From the NCBI GenBank assembly GCA_930633525.1, contig CAKNFP010000001.1, positions 846,001 to 910,000 on the forward strand: a DNA stretch of 64,000 nucleotides, in the 5' to 3' direction. Every line of letters starts with the position of its first letter. Position 1 is the first letter of the stretch. A model generated the notes under the pieces. It saw nothing but the letters and a program-made list of their open reading frames with translations, was not told the DNA's origin and made no database searches. The DNA comes from Hyphomicrobiales bacterium (lineage in GTDB: Bacteria; Pseudomonadota; Alphaproteobacteria; Rhizobiales; Beijerinckiaceae). This document shows positions 17,691-27,985 of this stretch, piece by piece. A program made the translations under genes and the position numbers.

Positions 17691-20680
17691 GCGCGCTCGT
17701 GGGCCGCGTCCCAAACGCGTAGCGCCTCGGCGTCGCGCGGCGTGACGTCGGGATATTCAGGATCGCTGCCGACATCCGGCGAGATCTTCCAGGAGCGGGC
17801 GCATTTGCGTCCCGCGGCAAGCCCAGGGACCACGACAACGCCGGCCACATCGTCGAGGCGGAAACCGTCCGCGGGACCGACACCGGAGATGACCTGGATT
17901 GCCGAGGTGATCGCGACTTCCGCAAGGTCAATGCCCTTGAGAGCCGCCATCAACTCCGCGTCCTCGATGAAGACGATGGGCGCGGCATCGAGGCTGGAGC
18001 CGATACGCTTCTGCGCGCGCTCGATCTCGAGGGCACCTGTGATCACGCGGCGGACGCGGCGGATATTGTCCCACTTGGCCTTCAGGCTGTCGTGGCGCCA
18101 GTCCGGCGGGATCTGCGGGAAGAGTTCGAGATGGACCGAATCCCCCTCGGACGGGAAACGCGCCAGCCACGCCTCTTCCGCGGTGAAAACGAGGATCGGC
18201 GCGAGCCAGGTCGTCACGCAGCGGAACACCTGGTCGATGACGCTCAGCGCGCTGCGCCGTGTGAGGCTGTGGGCCGGGTCGCAGTACAGCGCATCCTTGC
18301 GCACGTCGAAATAGAAGGCCGACAGATCGGAGGTCATGAAGACCGAGAGGGCTGCGACGACACGCTTGTAGTCGAAGGCCGCATAGGCCTTGCGAACCTC
18401 TTCGTCGAGCTCGGCGAGGCGGTGCAGTATCAGCCGTTCCAGTTCCGGCATCTGGCTGACCTGAACGATGTCATGCCCCTTGAAATGGTGGAGCGTGCCG
18501 AGCATCCAGCGGATGGTATTGCGAAGCTTGCGATAGTGGTCGACGACGCTCTTGATGATCTCGGGGCCGATGCGCTGGTCATCGGAATAGTCCACCGAAG
18601 CGGTCCAGAGGCGCAGGATATCGGCGCCAGCGGTGCGGATGACATCCTGCGGGGCCACCGTGTTGCCGAGCGACTTCGACATCTTGCGGCCGTGCTCGTC
18701 GAGCGTGAAGCCGTGCGTCAGCACGATGTCGAACGGCGCGCGGCCGCGCGTGCCGCAGCTCTCCAGCAGCGAGGAGTGGAACCAGCCGCGGTGCTGGTCG
18801 GAGCCTTCGAGATACATGACCTTGTCATGCCCGCCGTCGACGGCGCGGCGCGCCTTCAATTCCGGCCGCACTTCAAGGGTGAAGGCATGGGTCGAGCCCG
18901 ATTCGAACCACACATCGAGGATGTCGTTGACCGGCGTCCAATCTTGCGGGTCGTCGACGAGACCATCGAGAAACTGGCGCGGATCGGCCGCGAACCAGGC
19001 ATCGGCCCCTTCGGCGACGAAGGCAGCCGCGATCCGGTCCGCCAGTTCCTTGTTGGCCTTGAAGCTCGGTCCCGGTGCGAGATCGACGACATTGCCGGCG
19101 GCATCCTCACGCATGAAGATGGCGATCGGCACGCCCCAGGCGCGCTGGCGCGAGATCACCCAGTCCGGCCTGTTCTGGATCATGCCGTTGATGCGGTTCT
19201 CGCCCGTCTCCGGCACCCATTCCGTCGCGGCGATGGCCGTCAGGGCCCGCTGGCGCAGGGTATCGCCCTGACCGGCGATATCCTTGTCCATGGCGATGAA
19301 CCATTGTGGCGTGTTGCGGAAGATGAGCGGTGCCTTGGAGCGCCAGGAATGCGGATACTGATGCTTCAGGCGGCCGCGCGCGATCAGGGCGTTCGCGGCG
19401 ACGAGCGCCTCGATGACACGCTTGTTGGCGTCGCCTTCCTTGCCCTTGTCATCAAGGACGCGCGCGCCGGCGAACAGCGGCACATGGCTGTAATAGGCGC
19501 CGTCGGGTCCGACCGTATGCGGCACGGCTGACGTGCCGGCGCGCTCGAAGACGGCGCGGTTGTTGATGAAGGTGACGTAATCGTCGGCGCCGTGGCCCGG
19601 CGCGGTATGCACGAAGCCGGTGCCCGCGTCGTCCGTCACATAGTCGGCAACGACGAGCGGCACATCGAAGTCATAGCCCTGGCCGCGCAGCGGGTGCGCG
19701 GCGTGGATACCGGCGAGCGTCTCCGCGCTGATCTCCGCGCGGCGCTCATGAGCTTCAACCTTGGCGGCGTTCAGCACATCGGCGGCCAGCTTGTCGGCGA
19801 GGATATAGCGGTCTCCCACCTTCGCCCAATTGCCCTCGGGCGCGGCTGTGACCTCATAGAGGCCGTAGGTGATGCTCTTCGAGAAGGCGATGGCGCGGTT
19901 CGCGGGGATCGTCCAGGGCGTCGTGGTCCAGATGATCACCGATGCTCCGACGAGCGCGGGATCGGCGCTCGCGACGACCGGGAACTTCGTGAAGATCGTC
20001 GGGGAGGTGTGCTCCTGGTACTCGACCTCGGCCTCGGCGAGCGCGGTGCGCTCGACGATGGACCACATGACCGGCTTCGAGCCGCGATAGAGCTGGCCAC
20101 TCGCCGCGAATTTCATGACCTCGCGGGCGATCTGGGCCTCCGCATCGAATGTCATGGTGGCGTAGGGGTGATCCCAGTCGCCCTCGACGCCGAGCCGCTT
20201 GAACTCCTCGCGCTGCACATCGAGCCAATGCTGGGCAAAGGCGCGGCATTCGCGGCGGAATTCGATGATCGGCACGTCGTCCTTGTCGCGCCCCTTGGCG
20301 CGGTACTGCTCCTCGACCTTCCATTCGATCGGCAGGCCGTGGCAATCCCAACCGGGCACGTAGTTGGCGTCATGGTCCAGCATCTGCTGTGAGCGCGCGA
20401 CGAGATCCTTCAGGATCTTGTTCAGCGCGTGGCCGATGTGGATGTTGCCGTTCGCGTAGGGAGGGCCGTCATGCAGGACGAAACGCTTGCGGTCCTTACC
20501 GGCCGCGCGCAGCTTCTTGTACAAGCCGATACGCTTCCAGCGATCGAGAAATTCGGGCTCGCGCTGGGGCAGTCCGGCGCGCATCGGAAAGTCCGTCTGC
20601 GGCAGGAAAAGCGTCTCGGAATAGTCCCGCTGCGCGGAAGAAGAGGGCGTGTCAGCGGGTGATACGGGAGAATCGGTCAT
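17687..20680 (-). CDS. ileS: isoleucyl-tRNA synthetase
   Basis: 997 residues. It charges tRNA-Ile. Class I landmarks: the HIGH motif in [19 protein letters not shown] (about residues 74-92), the KMSKS loop in [12 protein letters not shown] (about 655), the editing (CP1) domain with [13 protein letters not shown] (about 376), and [19 protein letters not shown] (about 610). The C-terminus ([18 protein letters not shown]) keeps only one of the cysteines of the zinc finger seen in E. coli IleS, as in many alphaproteobacterial enzymes. It is the first gene of an ileS-lspA unit. Confidence 0.97.
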   Translation of the reverse strand: MTDSPVSPADTPSSSAQRDYSETLFLPQTDFPMRAGLPQREPEFLDRWKRIGLYKKLRAAGKDRKRFVLHDGPPYANGNIHIGHALNKILKDLVARSQQMLDHDANYVPGWDCHGLPIEWKVEEQYRAKGRDKDDVPIIEFRRECRAFAQHWLDVQREEFKRLGVEGDWDHPYATMTFDAEAQIAREVMKFAASGQLYRGSKPVMWSIVERTALAEAEVEYQEHTSPTIFTKFPVVASADPALVGASVIIWTTTPWTIPANRAIAFSKSITYGLYEVTAAPEGNWAKVGDRYILADKLAADVLNAAKVEAHERRAEISAETLAGIHAAHPLRGQGYDFDVPLVVADYVTDDAGTGFVHTAPGHGADDYVTFINNRAVFERAGTSAVPHTVGPDGAYYSHVPLFAGARVLDDKGKEGDANKRVIEALVAANALIARGRLKHQYPHSWRSKAPLIFRNTPQWFIAMDKDIAGQGDTLRQRALTAIAATEWVPETGENRINGMIQNRPDWVISRQRAWGVPIAIFMREDAAGNVVDLAPGPSFKANKELADRIAAAFVAEGADAWFAADPRQFLDGLVDDPQDWTPVNDILDVWFESGSTHAFTLEVRPELKARRAVDGGHDKVMYLEGSDQHRGWFHSSLLESCGTRGRAPFDIVLTHGFTLDEHGRKMSKSLGNTVAPQDVIRTAGADILRLWTASVDYSDDQRIGPEIIKSVVDHYRKLRNTIRWMLGTLHHFKGHDIVQVSQMPELERLILHRLAELDEEVRKAYAAFDYKRVVAALSVFMTSDLSAFYFDVRKDALYCDPAHSLTRRSALSVIDQVFRCVTTWLAPILVFTAEEAWLARFPSEGDSVHLELFPQIPPDWRHDSLKAKWDNIRRVRRVITGALEIERAQKRIGSSLDAAPIVFIEDAELMAALKGIDLAEVAITSAIQVISGVGPADGFRLDDVAGVVVVPGLAAGRKCARSWKISPDVGSDPEYPDVTPRDAEALRVWDAAHERA

Positions 20681-20999
20681 GAGCCTGGCCGGTTGAAAGT
20701 CGCGCCCTTTGCATCGGGGCAGGGGCGCTGAGCATGAGAATGTAGCGAACGGGCCTGGAGCCCACGATAACCCGGACCTTCGCGAGGCGCGGCCCGGGAG
20801 GCGGATGCTCCAGAAGCCGTGCGCTTAGGCGAAAGCCGGGCTCTTAATTCGCTTCGTATCAAGAAACCTGTCCATGCAAGGTCTTCTAGCAGCAGCCTCC
20901 GCCGGAATAAAGACCGTAGGGACGTCTATCCGAGAGCGGCCCCAGCGATCGACCGGCGCAGTGCAACGGGAAGCAGCCCCACATCTGCACAGCTTGGTC
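20681..20999. other. intergenic region, no gene seen
   Basis: About 320 bases between the membrane chemoreceptor stop and the ileS start, both minus-strand genes, so the ileS promoter should be here. I saw no convincing terminator, promoter or RNA gene. Confidence 0.3.
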
Positions 21000-22232
21000 T
21001 CAGGCGCCCTGCGAAGGGGCGAGCAGCCGTTCGCAATGCGACCTGAAGCTGTCGAGATCCATGCGAAGCTTTGTGACACCGCGTGCCAGGCTGTCACGGG
21101 TGCGCGTCGTGTCCTCGGCCGTCCGCTCGACCAGCGCGAGGGTGTCACTGCGCTCGCCGGCCCCAGCCGCGGCCGTTTCGATGGAACGGGCGATTTCCTG
21201 CGTCGCGGCGCTCTGCTGGCCGACCGCATCGGCGATGATCATGGTCATCCGGTCGATGGACGCGATGGTGCCGGTGATGGACCCTATCGCGGCGACCGCC
21301 TGCGATGTCGCCGATTGCATCGAATTGATCTGTCCGCGGATGTCCTCGGTGGCTCGCGCGGTCTGGCTGGCGAGCGCCTTCACTTCCTGCGCGACGATCG
21401 CGAAGCCGCGACCGGCTTCGCCGGCGCGCGCGGCCTCGATCGTCGCATTAAGCGCCAGGAGGTTGGTCTGCTCGGCGATGGCGGTGATGAGCGTGACAAC
21501 CTCGCCGATTTTGGCGCTGGAGCGGTCAAGCGCCCCCACGAGCGCGCTTGTGCCCTCTGCCTCACGAACGGCGCGGGCTGCGATATCCGAGCCTTGCGAA
21601 AGCTGGCGGCCGATCTCATTGATCGAGCTCGTCAGCTCCACGGCGGCGGCGGCGGCTGTCTGAACCCCATGCGTGGAGAGATGCGCGGAGCGGACGCTCT
21701 CGCGAATGCGCGCAATGGTCGTTTCGCATATGTCGCTCGTTTCCTTCGAGGACGAGTCGATGGAACCGGCGGCCTCGGCGACGGCATTGGCCAATCGCGT
21801 CAGGCGCTCCACGCCGCGCGGATCGAGACTGATGCGCTGCTCGCGCGTCACTAAGGCCTGCGCTTCGGTGAGTTTCGTGAGGGCCGCCTTCGTAGAGATC
21901 AGTTCCTGACGCACGCGCTCCAGTGCCTGCGACAGTCGCATGTCTTCACGGGAACTTGTGGCGTCCGGCACAGGGCTTGCCAGGTCGCCGTCACTGAGCG
22001 AGACGAGTCTGGCCCCCAGGGAACTGAGACCGGGCGCTGCGGGCAGAGGCAGAAAAAGCGAAATCAAGGCGAGCACGACCGCGGCTGGCAGAATCACGAA
22101 CATCGAGTCGATGGACAGGTCGCTCTCGAGGCGACGCGCAATCGCCATCACAGCTGCGAACGCGACGAAAAGAATGCCAAAACGGACCATAAGCTCGCCG
22201 GGCGTGGCCTTCACAATTTTGGTCAGGGGCAT
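21000..22232 (-). CDS. membrane-anchored methyl-accepting chemotaxis protein without a sensor domain
   Basis: 410 residues from the ATG at 22232 (a TTG two codons upstream is also possible). Two hydrophobic segments near the N-terminus (about 13-33 and 44-65) are separated by only about ten residues, so there is practically no periplasmic domain. A short HAMP-like linker ([18 protein letters not shown]) leads into the helical signalling domain, with the tip at about 254-288: [18 protein letters not shown] and [15 protein letters not shown]. Such receptors sense membrane or cytoplasmic signals. It ends [12 protein letters not shown] with no CheR-tethering pentapeptide. No other che gene is adjacent; an orphan cheY lies 1.8 kb away. 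Confidence 0.9.
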   Translation of the reverse strand: MPLTKIVKATPGELMVRFGILFVAFAAVMAIARRLESDLSIDSMFVILPAAVVLALISLFLPLPAAPGLSSLGARLVSLSDGDLASPVPDATSSREDMRLSQALERVRQELISTKAALTKLTEAQALVTREQRISLDPRGVERLTRLANAVAEAAGSIDSSSKETSDICETTIARIRESVRSAHLSTHGVQTAAAAAVELTSSINEIGRQLSQGSDIAARAVREAEGTSALVGALDRSSAKIGEVVTLITAIAEQTNLLALNATIEAARAGEAGRGFAIVAQEVKALASQTARATEDIRGQINSMQSATSQAVAAIGSITGTIASIDRMTMIIADAVGQQSAATQEIARSIETAAAGAGERSDTLALVERTAEDTTRTRDSLARGVTKLRMDLDSFRSHCERLLAPSQGA

Positions 22233-22597
22233 TGGCAAAGCGACCGTCCGTTACAAGGATGGTTCATCTTACCGAACATGATTAAAAAAAAGTGGAGAAA
22301 TACCGCTGCATGGCGCGGCCGAGCTTATGAAAGGCACTACCGTGTCCCCTGGGCGGCCGGATATCCCGACTGGAACCCAGCCTTGAGGCTGCCGGGCACG
22401 AGAGGCTGGGTGAGGGAGGGGTTGTTCCTTCTGCCGCCGCGGTATGCACGCGGAGCTTGGCCCATAGCGTTTCCCACACTGTTCGCACGAAGCGCGCATC
22501 AATTAAGAAAATGGAAGCGCGTCCAATTAATCCCGAGTTCGTCCGGCATCTTAGGATGTCCTGCGTAAAGGCCATTGTCGCCTCTTCGCAGGTGCCG
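22233..22597. other. intergenic region, no gene seen
   Basis: About 365 bases between ribF stop and the membrane chemoreceptor start. It holds GC-rich imperfect palindromes around 22340-22425 (for example CTGGGCGGCC...GGCTGCCGGG) that resemble intergenic repeat debris, and an A/T-rich run at 22280-22297. No open frame in it looks coding. Confidence 0.3.
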
Positions 22598-23632
22598 TTA
22601 GGCCGAATAGGGGGAGTGGCAGGCGGAGCGGTCTGTCGGATCGGGTGCCGCCAGTGAAGCTATCAGCGACGGGATCGTCTCGTCCGGATGGGCGATGTGG
22701 CTTCGGGCGGCCTCTGAATCGCGGTTCATCTGGGCGACCAGCGCATCCACATCGTCGAAACGTTCCTCGCCGCGCAGCCATGCCACGAATTCGACATCGA
22801 TCAACGCATCATAAAGATTGCCGGCAAAGGAGAAGAGATGAACTTCGAGCAACGGAGGGCCGTTGTCGAAGGTAGGGCGGCGGCCGAAGCTGGCGACACC
22901 ATCAAATACCGAGTCGGCGTGGCGCACACGGACGGCATAGATGCCGTAGCGCAGGCCGAAGTCTTTCCAAAGATGCATGTTTGCGGTGGGGAAGCCGAGA
23001 AGCCGGCCGCGCTTGTCGCCATGCACGACCGTGCCGCTGACCAGCCAGCGGTAGCCGAGCATCTTGTTGGCTGAGTTTATGTCGCCGCGCGCCAGCGCCT
23101 CGCGGATGGCGGTGGAGGATACTCTGATGTTGTGATCCTCGCCGTCACCGACGGCCGTCACCATGATGACCGGAATTCCATGATGGGCGGCGCGCTTGCT
23201 CAGAAAGTCGGGGGAGCCCTCACGGCCGCGTCCGAAATGGAAGTCCCCGCCGATAACGATGCCGGCAGCGCCGATCTCGCTGATCAGCAACCGGTCGACG
23301 AACTCCTCAGCGGTGGTGGCCGCGAGCTTGTGATCGAAGGGAAGGACGACTGCGCCGGAGAGACCGAAATGGGCCATCAGCCGCTTCTTGAGCGGCAGGG
23401 GGGTCAGCGCAAACGTCGGGCGCTGCGGCGCAAAGAACAGGCTTGGGTGCGGATCAAAGGTCAGGGCGCTGGCCGGGCGGCCACGGTCTTTCGCTAATTC
23501 CACCGCCGTGCGGATGACAGCCTGGTGACCGCGGTGAATGCCATCAAAATTGCCGATAGCCAGAATCGGGCTGGCGAGTTCTGCCGGTAAGGTACTCGAT
23601 CGCGTTACGAGGAATGGTGTATCTTGGGTCAT
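22598..23632 (-). CDS. ribF: bifunctional riboflavin kinase / FAD synthetase
   Basis: 344 residues from the ATG at 23632; a TTG nine codons upstream (23659) is possible. It phosphorylates riboflavin to FMN and adenylylates FMN to FAD. The N-terminal nucleotidyltransferase has AIGNFDGIHRGHQAV (HxGH-type ATP site, about residue 22-36) and SSTAIREALARGDI (about 188). The C-terminal flavokinase has GTVVHGDKRGRLLGFPTANM (about 210-229) and VASFGRRPTFDNG. Length is slightly above the usual 310-330. The following ORF-free gap and divergent cheY suggest it stands alone here. Confidence 0.95.
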   Translation of the reverse strand: MTQDTPFLVTRSSTLPAELASPILAIGNFDGIHRGHQAVIRTAVELAKDRGRPASALTFDPHPSLFFAPQRPTFALTPLPLKKRLMAHFGLSGAVVLPFDHKLAATTAEEFVDRLLISEIGAAGIVIGGDFHFGRGREGSPDFLSKRAAHHGIPVIMVTAVGDGEDHNIRVSSTAIREALARGDINSANKMLGYRWLVSGTVVHGDKRGRLLGFPTANMHLWKDFGLRYGIYAVRVRHADSVFDGVASFGRRPTFDNGPPLLEVHLFSFAGNLYDALIDVEFVAWLRGEERFDDVDALVAQMNRDSEAARSHIAHPDETIPSLIASLAAPDPTDRSACHSPYSA

Positions 23633-23982
23633 GGTGCGGTTGCGACCAATTTTGGACAATGGATGCCGGCCGGCGTCGAACCCTGCCTCTATGCCTATCC
23701 CGTGGTCAAGCGGCAGGTCGCCGCAAGACGTCCGGGTTCAAGCCACACGCCCATTCATATCAGCTCTATGCGCGGGGACGGCTTTGGGTGTGAGCCGCTT
23801 GATGCTTGTGCGCAGAGTAAAGATTCGGTTGCGTCCCACGGCTATTTCTCTATTAACCGCGCTGGGGGCTGTGATCCGTTCAATGCGCTGGTGCGAGCAG
23901 GAAGAATTGCGCTTCTTGCTCGGTCCCCGGTTTGGTTTGGATTGTTCCATACCGCACGACGAATCCATTTGGAGCTGCCGTG
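23633..23982. other. divergent intergenic region between ribF and cheY-like gene
   Basis: About 350 bases that must contain promoters for both directions. No strong sigma-70 match, riboswitch or hairpin was found. The cheY-like gene has GGAG eight bases before its ATG. Confidence 0.3.
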
Positions 23983-24366
23983 ATGCTTGACTTTGCAATG
24001 CCGATTCTCATCGTCGATGATTTCCAGACGATGGTCCGCATTGTTCGGAATCTCCTTGAGCAGATTGGCTTTCATGACATCGACGAGGCGCCGAATGGTG
24101 AAAGCGCTTTGGCCAAGCTTAAGCTCAAGCAGTATGGACTGGTCATTTCCGATTGGAACATGGAGCCGATGAGCGGCTTTGAACTTGTCCAGCTCGTCCG
24201 AGCCAATCCGGCATTCGACAGCATGCGTTTTATCATGGTGACGGCTGAATCCAAGACGGAGAGCGTCATCGCGGCCAAGCGCGCCGGTGTTGACAACTAT
24301 ATTGTCAAACCCTTCAACGCGCAGATATTGAAGGCTAAGATCGAAGCAACCTGCGGTATAGGTTGA
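23983..24366 (+). CDS. single-domain CheY-like response regulator
   Basis: 127 residues, a bare receiver domain, from the ATG at 23983 with GGAG upstream. The phosphorylation site is intact: acidic pair in ILIVDDFQTM (about 9-18), phospho-acceptor Asp in LVISDWNMEPMSG (about residue 55), Thr in IMVTAES (about 85) and the Lys in YIVKPFNA (about 107). The WNMEPMSG context is close to CheY rather than to transcription-factor receivers. With no CheA, CheW or CheB beside it, it is an orphan, perhaps a flagellar or polar-signalling CheY acting with the receptors encoded at 1845 and 21000. Confidence 0.9.
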   Translation: MLDFAMPILIVDDFQTMVRIVRNLLEQIGFHDIDEAPNGESALAKLKLKQYGLVISDWNMEPMSGFELVQLVRANPAFDSMRFIMVTAESKTESVIAAKRAGVDNYIVKPFNAQILKAKIEATCGIG

Positions 24367-24552
24367 GGGTGTCGACAATGGATGCCGGGACTTGCCTGGA
24401 TCTGTAGCGGCGTTACATTTTTGGTACTGTCTCGAAAGTTCGTTACAATTAATCGAGGAATGACCGGCAGGTCGCCGGCCCCTCTCAAATATGGTGAGCG
24501 CCAAGGAAGACGCCCGCAAGTGAGGGCGCCGGGCTAGTGCTCCCCACTTCGC

Positions 24553-25431
24553 TTACCAGCGCACCATGTCGATCATCATCGCGGGATGGTGGCTTTGTTC
24601 CACGATCCAGCGGCCGAGTGCCGCGGTGTCGAGCGCTCCAGCCGGATCGGCAAACTCGCGTGCATGAATGCCGCGGCTGACAAAGAGCGCATCAATGCCA
24701 ACAGCGGAGGCGCCCGCGACATCCGTGCGGATCGCGTCGCCTACGGCTAGAACGCGGTGTGGCGCGATCGGCGCTCCGCGCGCGGTCGATGCGAGCTCGA
24801 AGGCGGCATCGTAGATCGGGCGATGCGGCTTGCCCGCATAGGTGACAGTGCCGCCGAGCGCTTCATAGAGCGCTGCCAGCGCCCCGGCGCAGTAGATGAG
24901 ATGGTGGCCACGCTCGACGACGAGGTCCGGATTGGCGCAGATCATCGCCAGGCCACGGTTCCGCATGGCCTCGAACCGATCGCGGTAATGTTCTGGCGTC
25001 TCGTGGTTGTCGTCGAACAGGCCGGTGCATACGACGTAGCGTGCATCCTCAACCGGCACGAGGCGTGCATGGAGGCCCTGGAAAAGCGGCAGGTCTCTCT
25101 CCGGCCCCAGGTGGAAGAGCGGATCATTGCCATGCTGGGCGATGCTGCGGCGGGCGACGTCACCTGAGGTGATGATGTCGTCATAGGCGTCCCGGCGGAC
25201 TCCGAGGTTATCCAGGAGCGGCAGCACTTCCTGCCCCGGGCGTGGCGCATTGGAGATGAGGATGACGGTGCCACCTTGGGCACGGAAACGGTTCAGCGCG
25301 TCGCCGGTTGCGGCGAAAGCGCGCACGCCGTCATGGAGAACCCCCCAGATATCGCACAGAATAACGTCATAGCGATCCGCGACCGAGGACAAGCCCTCGA
25401 TCACCGGAATGGGCCCCACCGCGTCTGACAT
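24553..25431 (-). CDS. HAD superfamily (class IIA) hydrolase-like protein, TIGR01459-type
   Basis: 292 residues from the ATG at 25431, which has a perfect AAGGAGATATT upstream; the frame extends 64 codons further without need. The fold is HAD class IIA: motif I region VILCDIWGVLHDG (about 25-37), motif II TVILISNAPRPG (about 55), the GKPHRPIYDAA lysine motif (about 205) and motif IV VLAVGDAIRTDVAGA (about 232-246). In motif I the second Asp of the usual DxD is Trp (D-I-W), a trait I associate with this subfamily; it may not be a standard phosphatase. Related HAD-IIA proteins include NagD and PLP or phosphoglycolate phosphatases. Substrate unknown. Confidence 0.87.
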   Translation of the reverse strand: MSDAVGPIPVIEGLSSVADRYDVILCDIWGVLHDGVRAFAATGDALNRFRAQGGTVILISNAPRPGQEVLPLLDNLGVRRDAYDDIITSGDVARRSIAQHGNDPLFHLGPERDLPLFQGLHARLVPVEDARYVVCTGLFDDNHETPEHYRDRFEAMRNRGLAMICANPDLVVERGHHLIYCAGALAALYEALGGTVTYAGKPHRPIYDAAFELASTARGAPIAPHRVLAVGDAIRTDVAGASAVGIDALFVSRGIHAREFADPAGALDTAALGRWIVEQSHHPAMMIDMVRW

Positions 25432-25721
25432 AATATCTCCTTCTGCACCGGCGCTTCGGTATAAAATTCCATAATAGAGCAACAGGAGCCGGTGTGGCTC
25501 TTGTCGCGGGAGCATACTGTTGGAATTTGTCACGCCTAATACATCTCGGTCGCCGGTGCCAGCGGCAAGGTCGGCTTGGCCATGGGCAAAATCGGGTTTG
25601 AAGTTCCTTGATGCCGGTGTCATGAAGGGTGTCGCCCCGCTTCTGCCGGCCTGCCGAATGGCCGCGCGAGCCCAGATGGCGGGTGTTTAGCGGTGGTTTA
25701 CGTCACCCACGGAGCCTTTTC

Positions 25722-27077
25722 ATGTCCTCTGCCTACGATCACGCCGGTCGATCGGCGTCTGCCACCCCGAACGACCTTGAAGCCTTCTGGATGCCCTTCA
25801 CGGCGAACCGGTCGTTCAAGGCCAAGCCCCGCCTGGTCGTGAGTTCGAAGGACATTCACTACATCGCCAATGACGGCAGCAAGATCATCGACGGGTCATC
25901 GGGCCTGTGGTGCTGCAATGCCGGCCATAACCGCGATGCAATCATCGATGCCATCCAGAAGCAGGCGGCTGAGCTCGATTATGCGCCGAGCTTCCAGTTC
26001 GGACATCCCAAGGCTTTCACCCTGGCTGCCCGTCTCGCGGCGCTCGCTCCGGGCGATCTCGACCATGTGTTCTTCGCCAATTCCGGCTCCGAAGCGGTCG
26101 ACACGGCGCTGAAGATCGCGCTGGCCTACTGGAACGTGCAGGGCAAGGGCTCGAAATCGCGTCTCATCGGACGCGAGCGCGGTTATCACGGCGTCGGCTT
26201 CGGCGGCACCGCGGTCGGCGGCATTGTCGCCAACCGCAAGCTTTACGGCAACCTGCTGGCGGGCGTCGATCACATCAGCCACACGTATAATCGCGAAAAG
26301 CAGGCCTTCTCCCGCGGCGAGCCGGAGTGGGGTGCCCATCTCGCGGATGACCTGGAGCGTCTGGTCGCGCTGCACGATGCCTCGACCATTGCAGCCGTCA
26401 TCGTCGAGCCCATGGCAGGATCGACAGGGGCGCTGCCACCGCCGAAAGGCTATCTCAAGCGCCTGCGCGAGATCTGTGACAAGCATGGCATCCTGCTGAT
26501 TTTCGACGAGGTCATCACCGGTTTTGGCCGTTTGGGTGCGAGCTTCGCGGCCGAGCGCTTCGGTGTTATCCCGGACATCATGACCTTCGCGAAGGGTGTC
26601 ACTTCCGGCACGGTGCCGATGGGCGGCTGCTTCGTGCGCAAGGGCATCTATGAAGCCTTCATGCAGGGCGGGCCGATGCATGCCATCGAGCTGACGCACG
26701 GGTACACCTATTCGGCTCATCCGCTGGCCTGCGCCGCGAGCCTCGCCACGCTCGATATCTATCGCGACGAAGGGCTGTTCGAACGGGCGCGCGAGCTCGA
26801 GCCCGTCTGGGCCGATGCCATCCACGCGCTGAAGGGCGAGCCCAATGTCGAGGATATCCGCTCGATCGGCCTCGTCGGCGCCGTCGATCTCAAGCCGCGC
26901 GATGGCGCACCGGGCACGCGGGGCTTTGAAGCCTTGGACCGCGCGTTCCACGAGCACGGCCTGATGTTCCGCACAGCCGGTGACACCATTGCCCTGTCGC
27001 CGCCGCTGATCATTACCGAGAGTCAGATCGGCGAGATCGCCGACAAGCTCAAGGCCGTCATCCGCGCCGTCGCGTGA
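25722..27077 (+). CDS. class III aminotransferase, beta-alanine (omega-amino acid)--pyruvate type
   Basis: 451 residues from the ATG at 25722 (GGAG seven bases upstream); the open frame before it is non-coding. It is a PLP-dependent transaminase of the omega-amino acid:pyruvate family: substrate entry motif FWMPFTANRSFK (about 17-28), the aromatic SSGLWCCNAGHNR (about 56), FANSGSEAVDTALKIA (PLP phosphate, about 116-131), RGYHGVGFGG (about 152), LLIFDEVITGFGRLG (PLP-pyridine Asp, about 256-270) and the Schiff-base lysine in TFAKGVTSGTVPMGG (about residue 290). These features, especially RxxxHG...VGGI, match OapT-type enzymes; exact substrate is unproven. A GC-rich hairpin follows the stop. Confidence 0.93.
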   Translation: MSSAYDHAGRSASATPNDLEAFWMPFTANRSFKAKPRLVVSSKDIHYIANDGSKIIDGSSGLWCCNAGHNRDAIIDAIQKQAAELDYAPSFQFGHPKAFTLAARLAALAPGDLDHVFFANSGSEAVDTALKIALAYWNVQGKGSKSRLIGRERGYHGVGFGGTAVGGIVANRKLYGNLLAGVDHISHTYNREKQAFSRGEPEWGAHLADDLERLVALHDASTIAAVIVEPMAGSTGALPPPKGYLKRLREICDKHGILLIFDEVITGFGRLGASFAAERFGVIPDIMTFAKGVTSGTVPMGGCFVRKGIYEAFMQGGPMHAIELTHGYTYSAHPLACAASLATLDIYRDEGLFERARELEPVWADAIHALKGEPNVEDIRSIGLVGAVDLKPRDGAPGTRGFEALDRAFHEHGLMFRTAGDTIALSPPLIITESQIGEIADKLKAVIRAVA

Positions 27078-27079
27078 GC

Positions 27080-27117
27080 GGAAGGGGCGGGGCCTCGATC
27101 GCGCCGCCCCTCGTTCC
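27080..27117 (+). terminator. possible hairpin terminator after the aminotransferase
   Basis: GGGGCGG (27084-27090) and CCGCCCC (27104-27110), extended by GGAA/TTCC outer bases, form a stem starting right after the stop at 27077. No T tract follows, so efficiency is uncertain. Confidence 0.4.
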
Positions 27118-27217
27118 GTCATCACTGTTCGGTCCGAATTTCGTCACGTCTTCCCGTTAGAAAAGTCTATGCGTCGATGGGGATGTACCCGCGCGTAAGA
27201 CATGAGGGACGAGCGCG

Positions 27218-27985
27218 ATGAACGAGCAGGAGAAGGACGTTATCGGCGGTATATTCGACCGCCTGCGGCAGGCCGACGGCCAGCCGCGCGATCCCGAGGC
27301 GGAAGCCTTCATTCGCGAGCGTATCGCCGCGCAGCCCGCCGCCCCCTATATCATGGCCCAGGTCGTGCACGTGCAGGAGCAGGCGCTCGCTAATCTCAAC
27401 CAGCGTGTCGCCACACTTGAGGCCGAGCTCGCGGAAGCCCGCAACGTGCCGCAGGCTCAACAGGCGGGCGGGTTTCTCTCGGGACTGTTCGGCGGTGCGC
27501 CTAGCGCCCCGACGCGCCCCAGTGCGGCGCCCTTGACGCCGGAGGCTGCGCCGCGTGCGGGTGCCCGCCCTGAGGGCACGGATTTCCAAGGCGCTCAACC
27601 GCCGGCCGGCCCTTGGGGTGGCGCCAATGCGCCCGGCTTCGGTGCAGGTGCGGGCGGTCCCTGGGGACAACGCATGGGTGGCGGCGGATTCCTGTCCTCG
27701 GCACTGACCACCGCCGCCGGCGTCGCTGGCGGCCTCGTTGCCGGAAACCTGCTGGCCAGCGCTTTCGGCCTCGGCTCTCACGGTCAGGCGGGCGCTTCCC
27801 AGGCAGGCACTTCGGCGGATACCGCCTCGGCCGCATCGACGCCGCAGGCCGATCCGGCTGCGGCGACGGATGCGAAGGACGATGCCCCGCAGGTGCAAGA
27901 GGCAAACTACGACGAGTCAGATTCCGACGATGATGATTCCGACGCTGGATATGACACCGGCGGCGATACGTCGGATTGGCTGTAG
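27218..27985 (+). CDS. DUF2076 domain protein
   Basis: 255 residues with GAGGGACGAGCGCG before the ATG. The N-terminal 75 residues (NEQEKDVIGGIFDRLRQAD, then a YIMAQVVHVQEQALANLNQR segment) match the DUF2076 family, described as periplasmic ligand-binding sensor-like though here no signal peptide is visible. The middle is Gly/Pro/Ala-rich with one hydrophobic stretch near 165-190 (LTTAAGVAGGLVAGNLLASA, glycine-zipper-like, perhaps membrane-inserting). The C-terminal 30 residues are strikingly acidic (DESDSDDDDSDAGYD). Function is unknown; the layout suggests an envelope or membrane-associated protein. Confidence 0.88.
   Translation: MNEQEKDVIGGIFDRLRQADGQPRDPEAEAFIRERIAAQPAAPYIMAQVVHVQEQALANLNQRVATLEAELAEARNVPQAQQAGGFLSGLFGGAPSAPTRPSAAPLTPEAAPRAGARPEGTDFQGAQPPAGPWGGANAPGFGAGAGGPWGQRMGGGGFLSSALTTAAGVAGGLVAGNLLASAFGLGSHGQAGASQAGTSADTASAASTPQADPAAATDAKDDAPQVQEANYDESDSDDDDSDAGYDTGGDTSDWL

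Noticed and set aside
18092..19531. 479-codon open frame opposite ileS
   Set aside because: Antisense shadow; ileS identity is certain.
20825..21229. 134-codon frame upstream of the membrane chemoreceptor
   Set aside because: Overlaps 230 bases of the chemoreceptor in another frame and has random composition.
22340..22425. Possible riboswitch or small RNA upstream of ribF or the chemoreceptor
   Set aside because: Lies downstream of the chemoreceptor start and after the ribF stop on the wrong side; palindromes look like repeat debris, not an FMN element.
23842..24519. 225-codon frame opposite the CheY-like gene
   Set aside because: Antisense of a clear receiver domain.
25896..27125. 409-codon frame opposite the aminotransferase
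   Set aside because: Antisense; the aminotransferase has all catalytic motifs.
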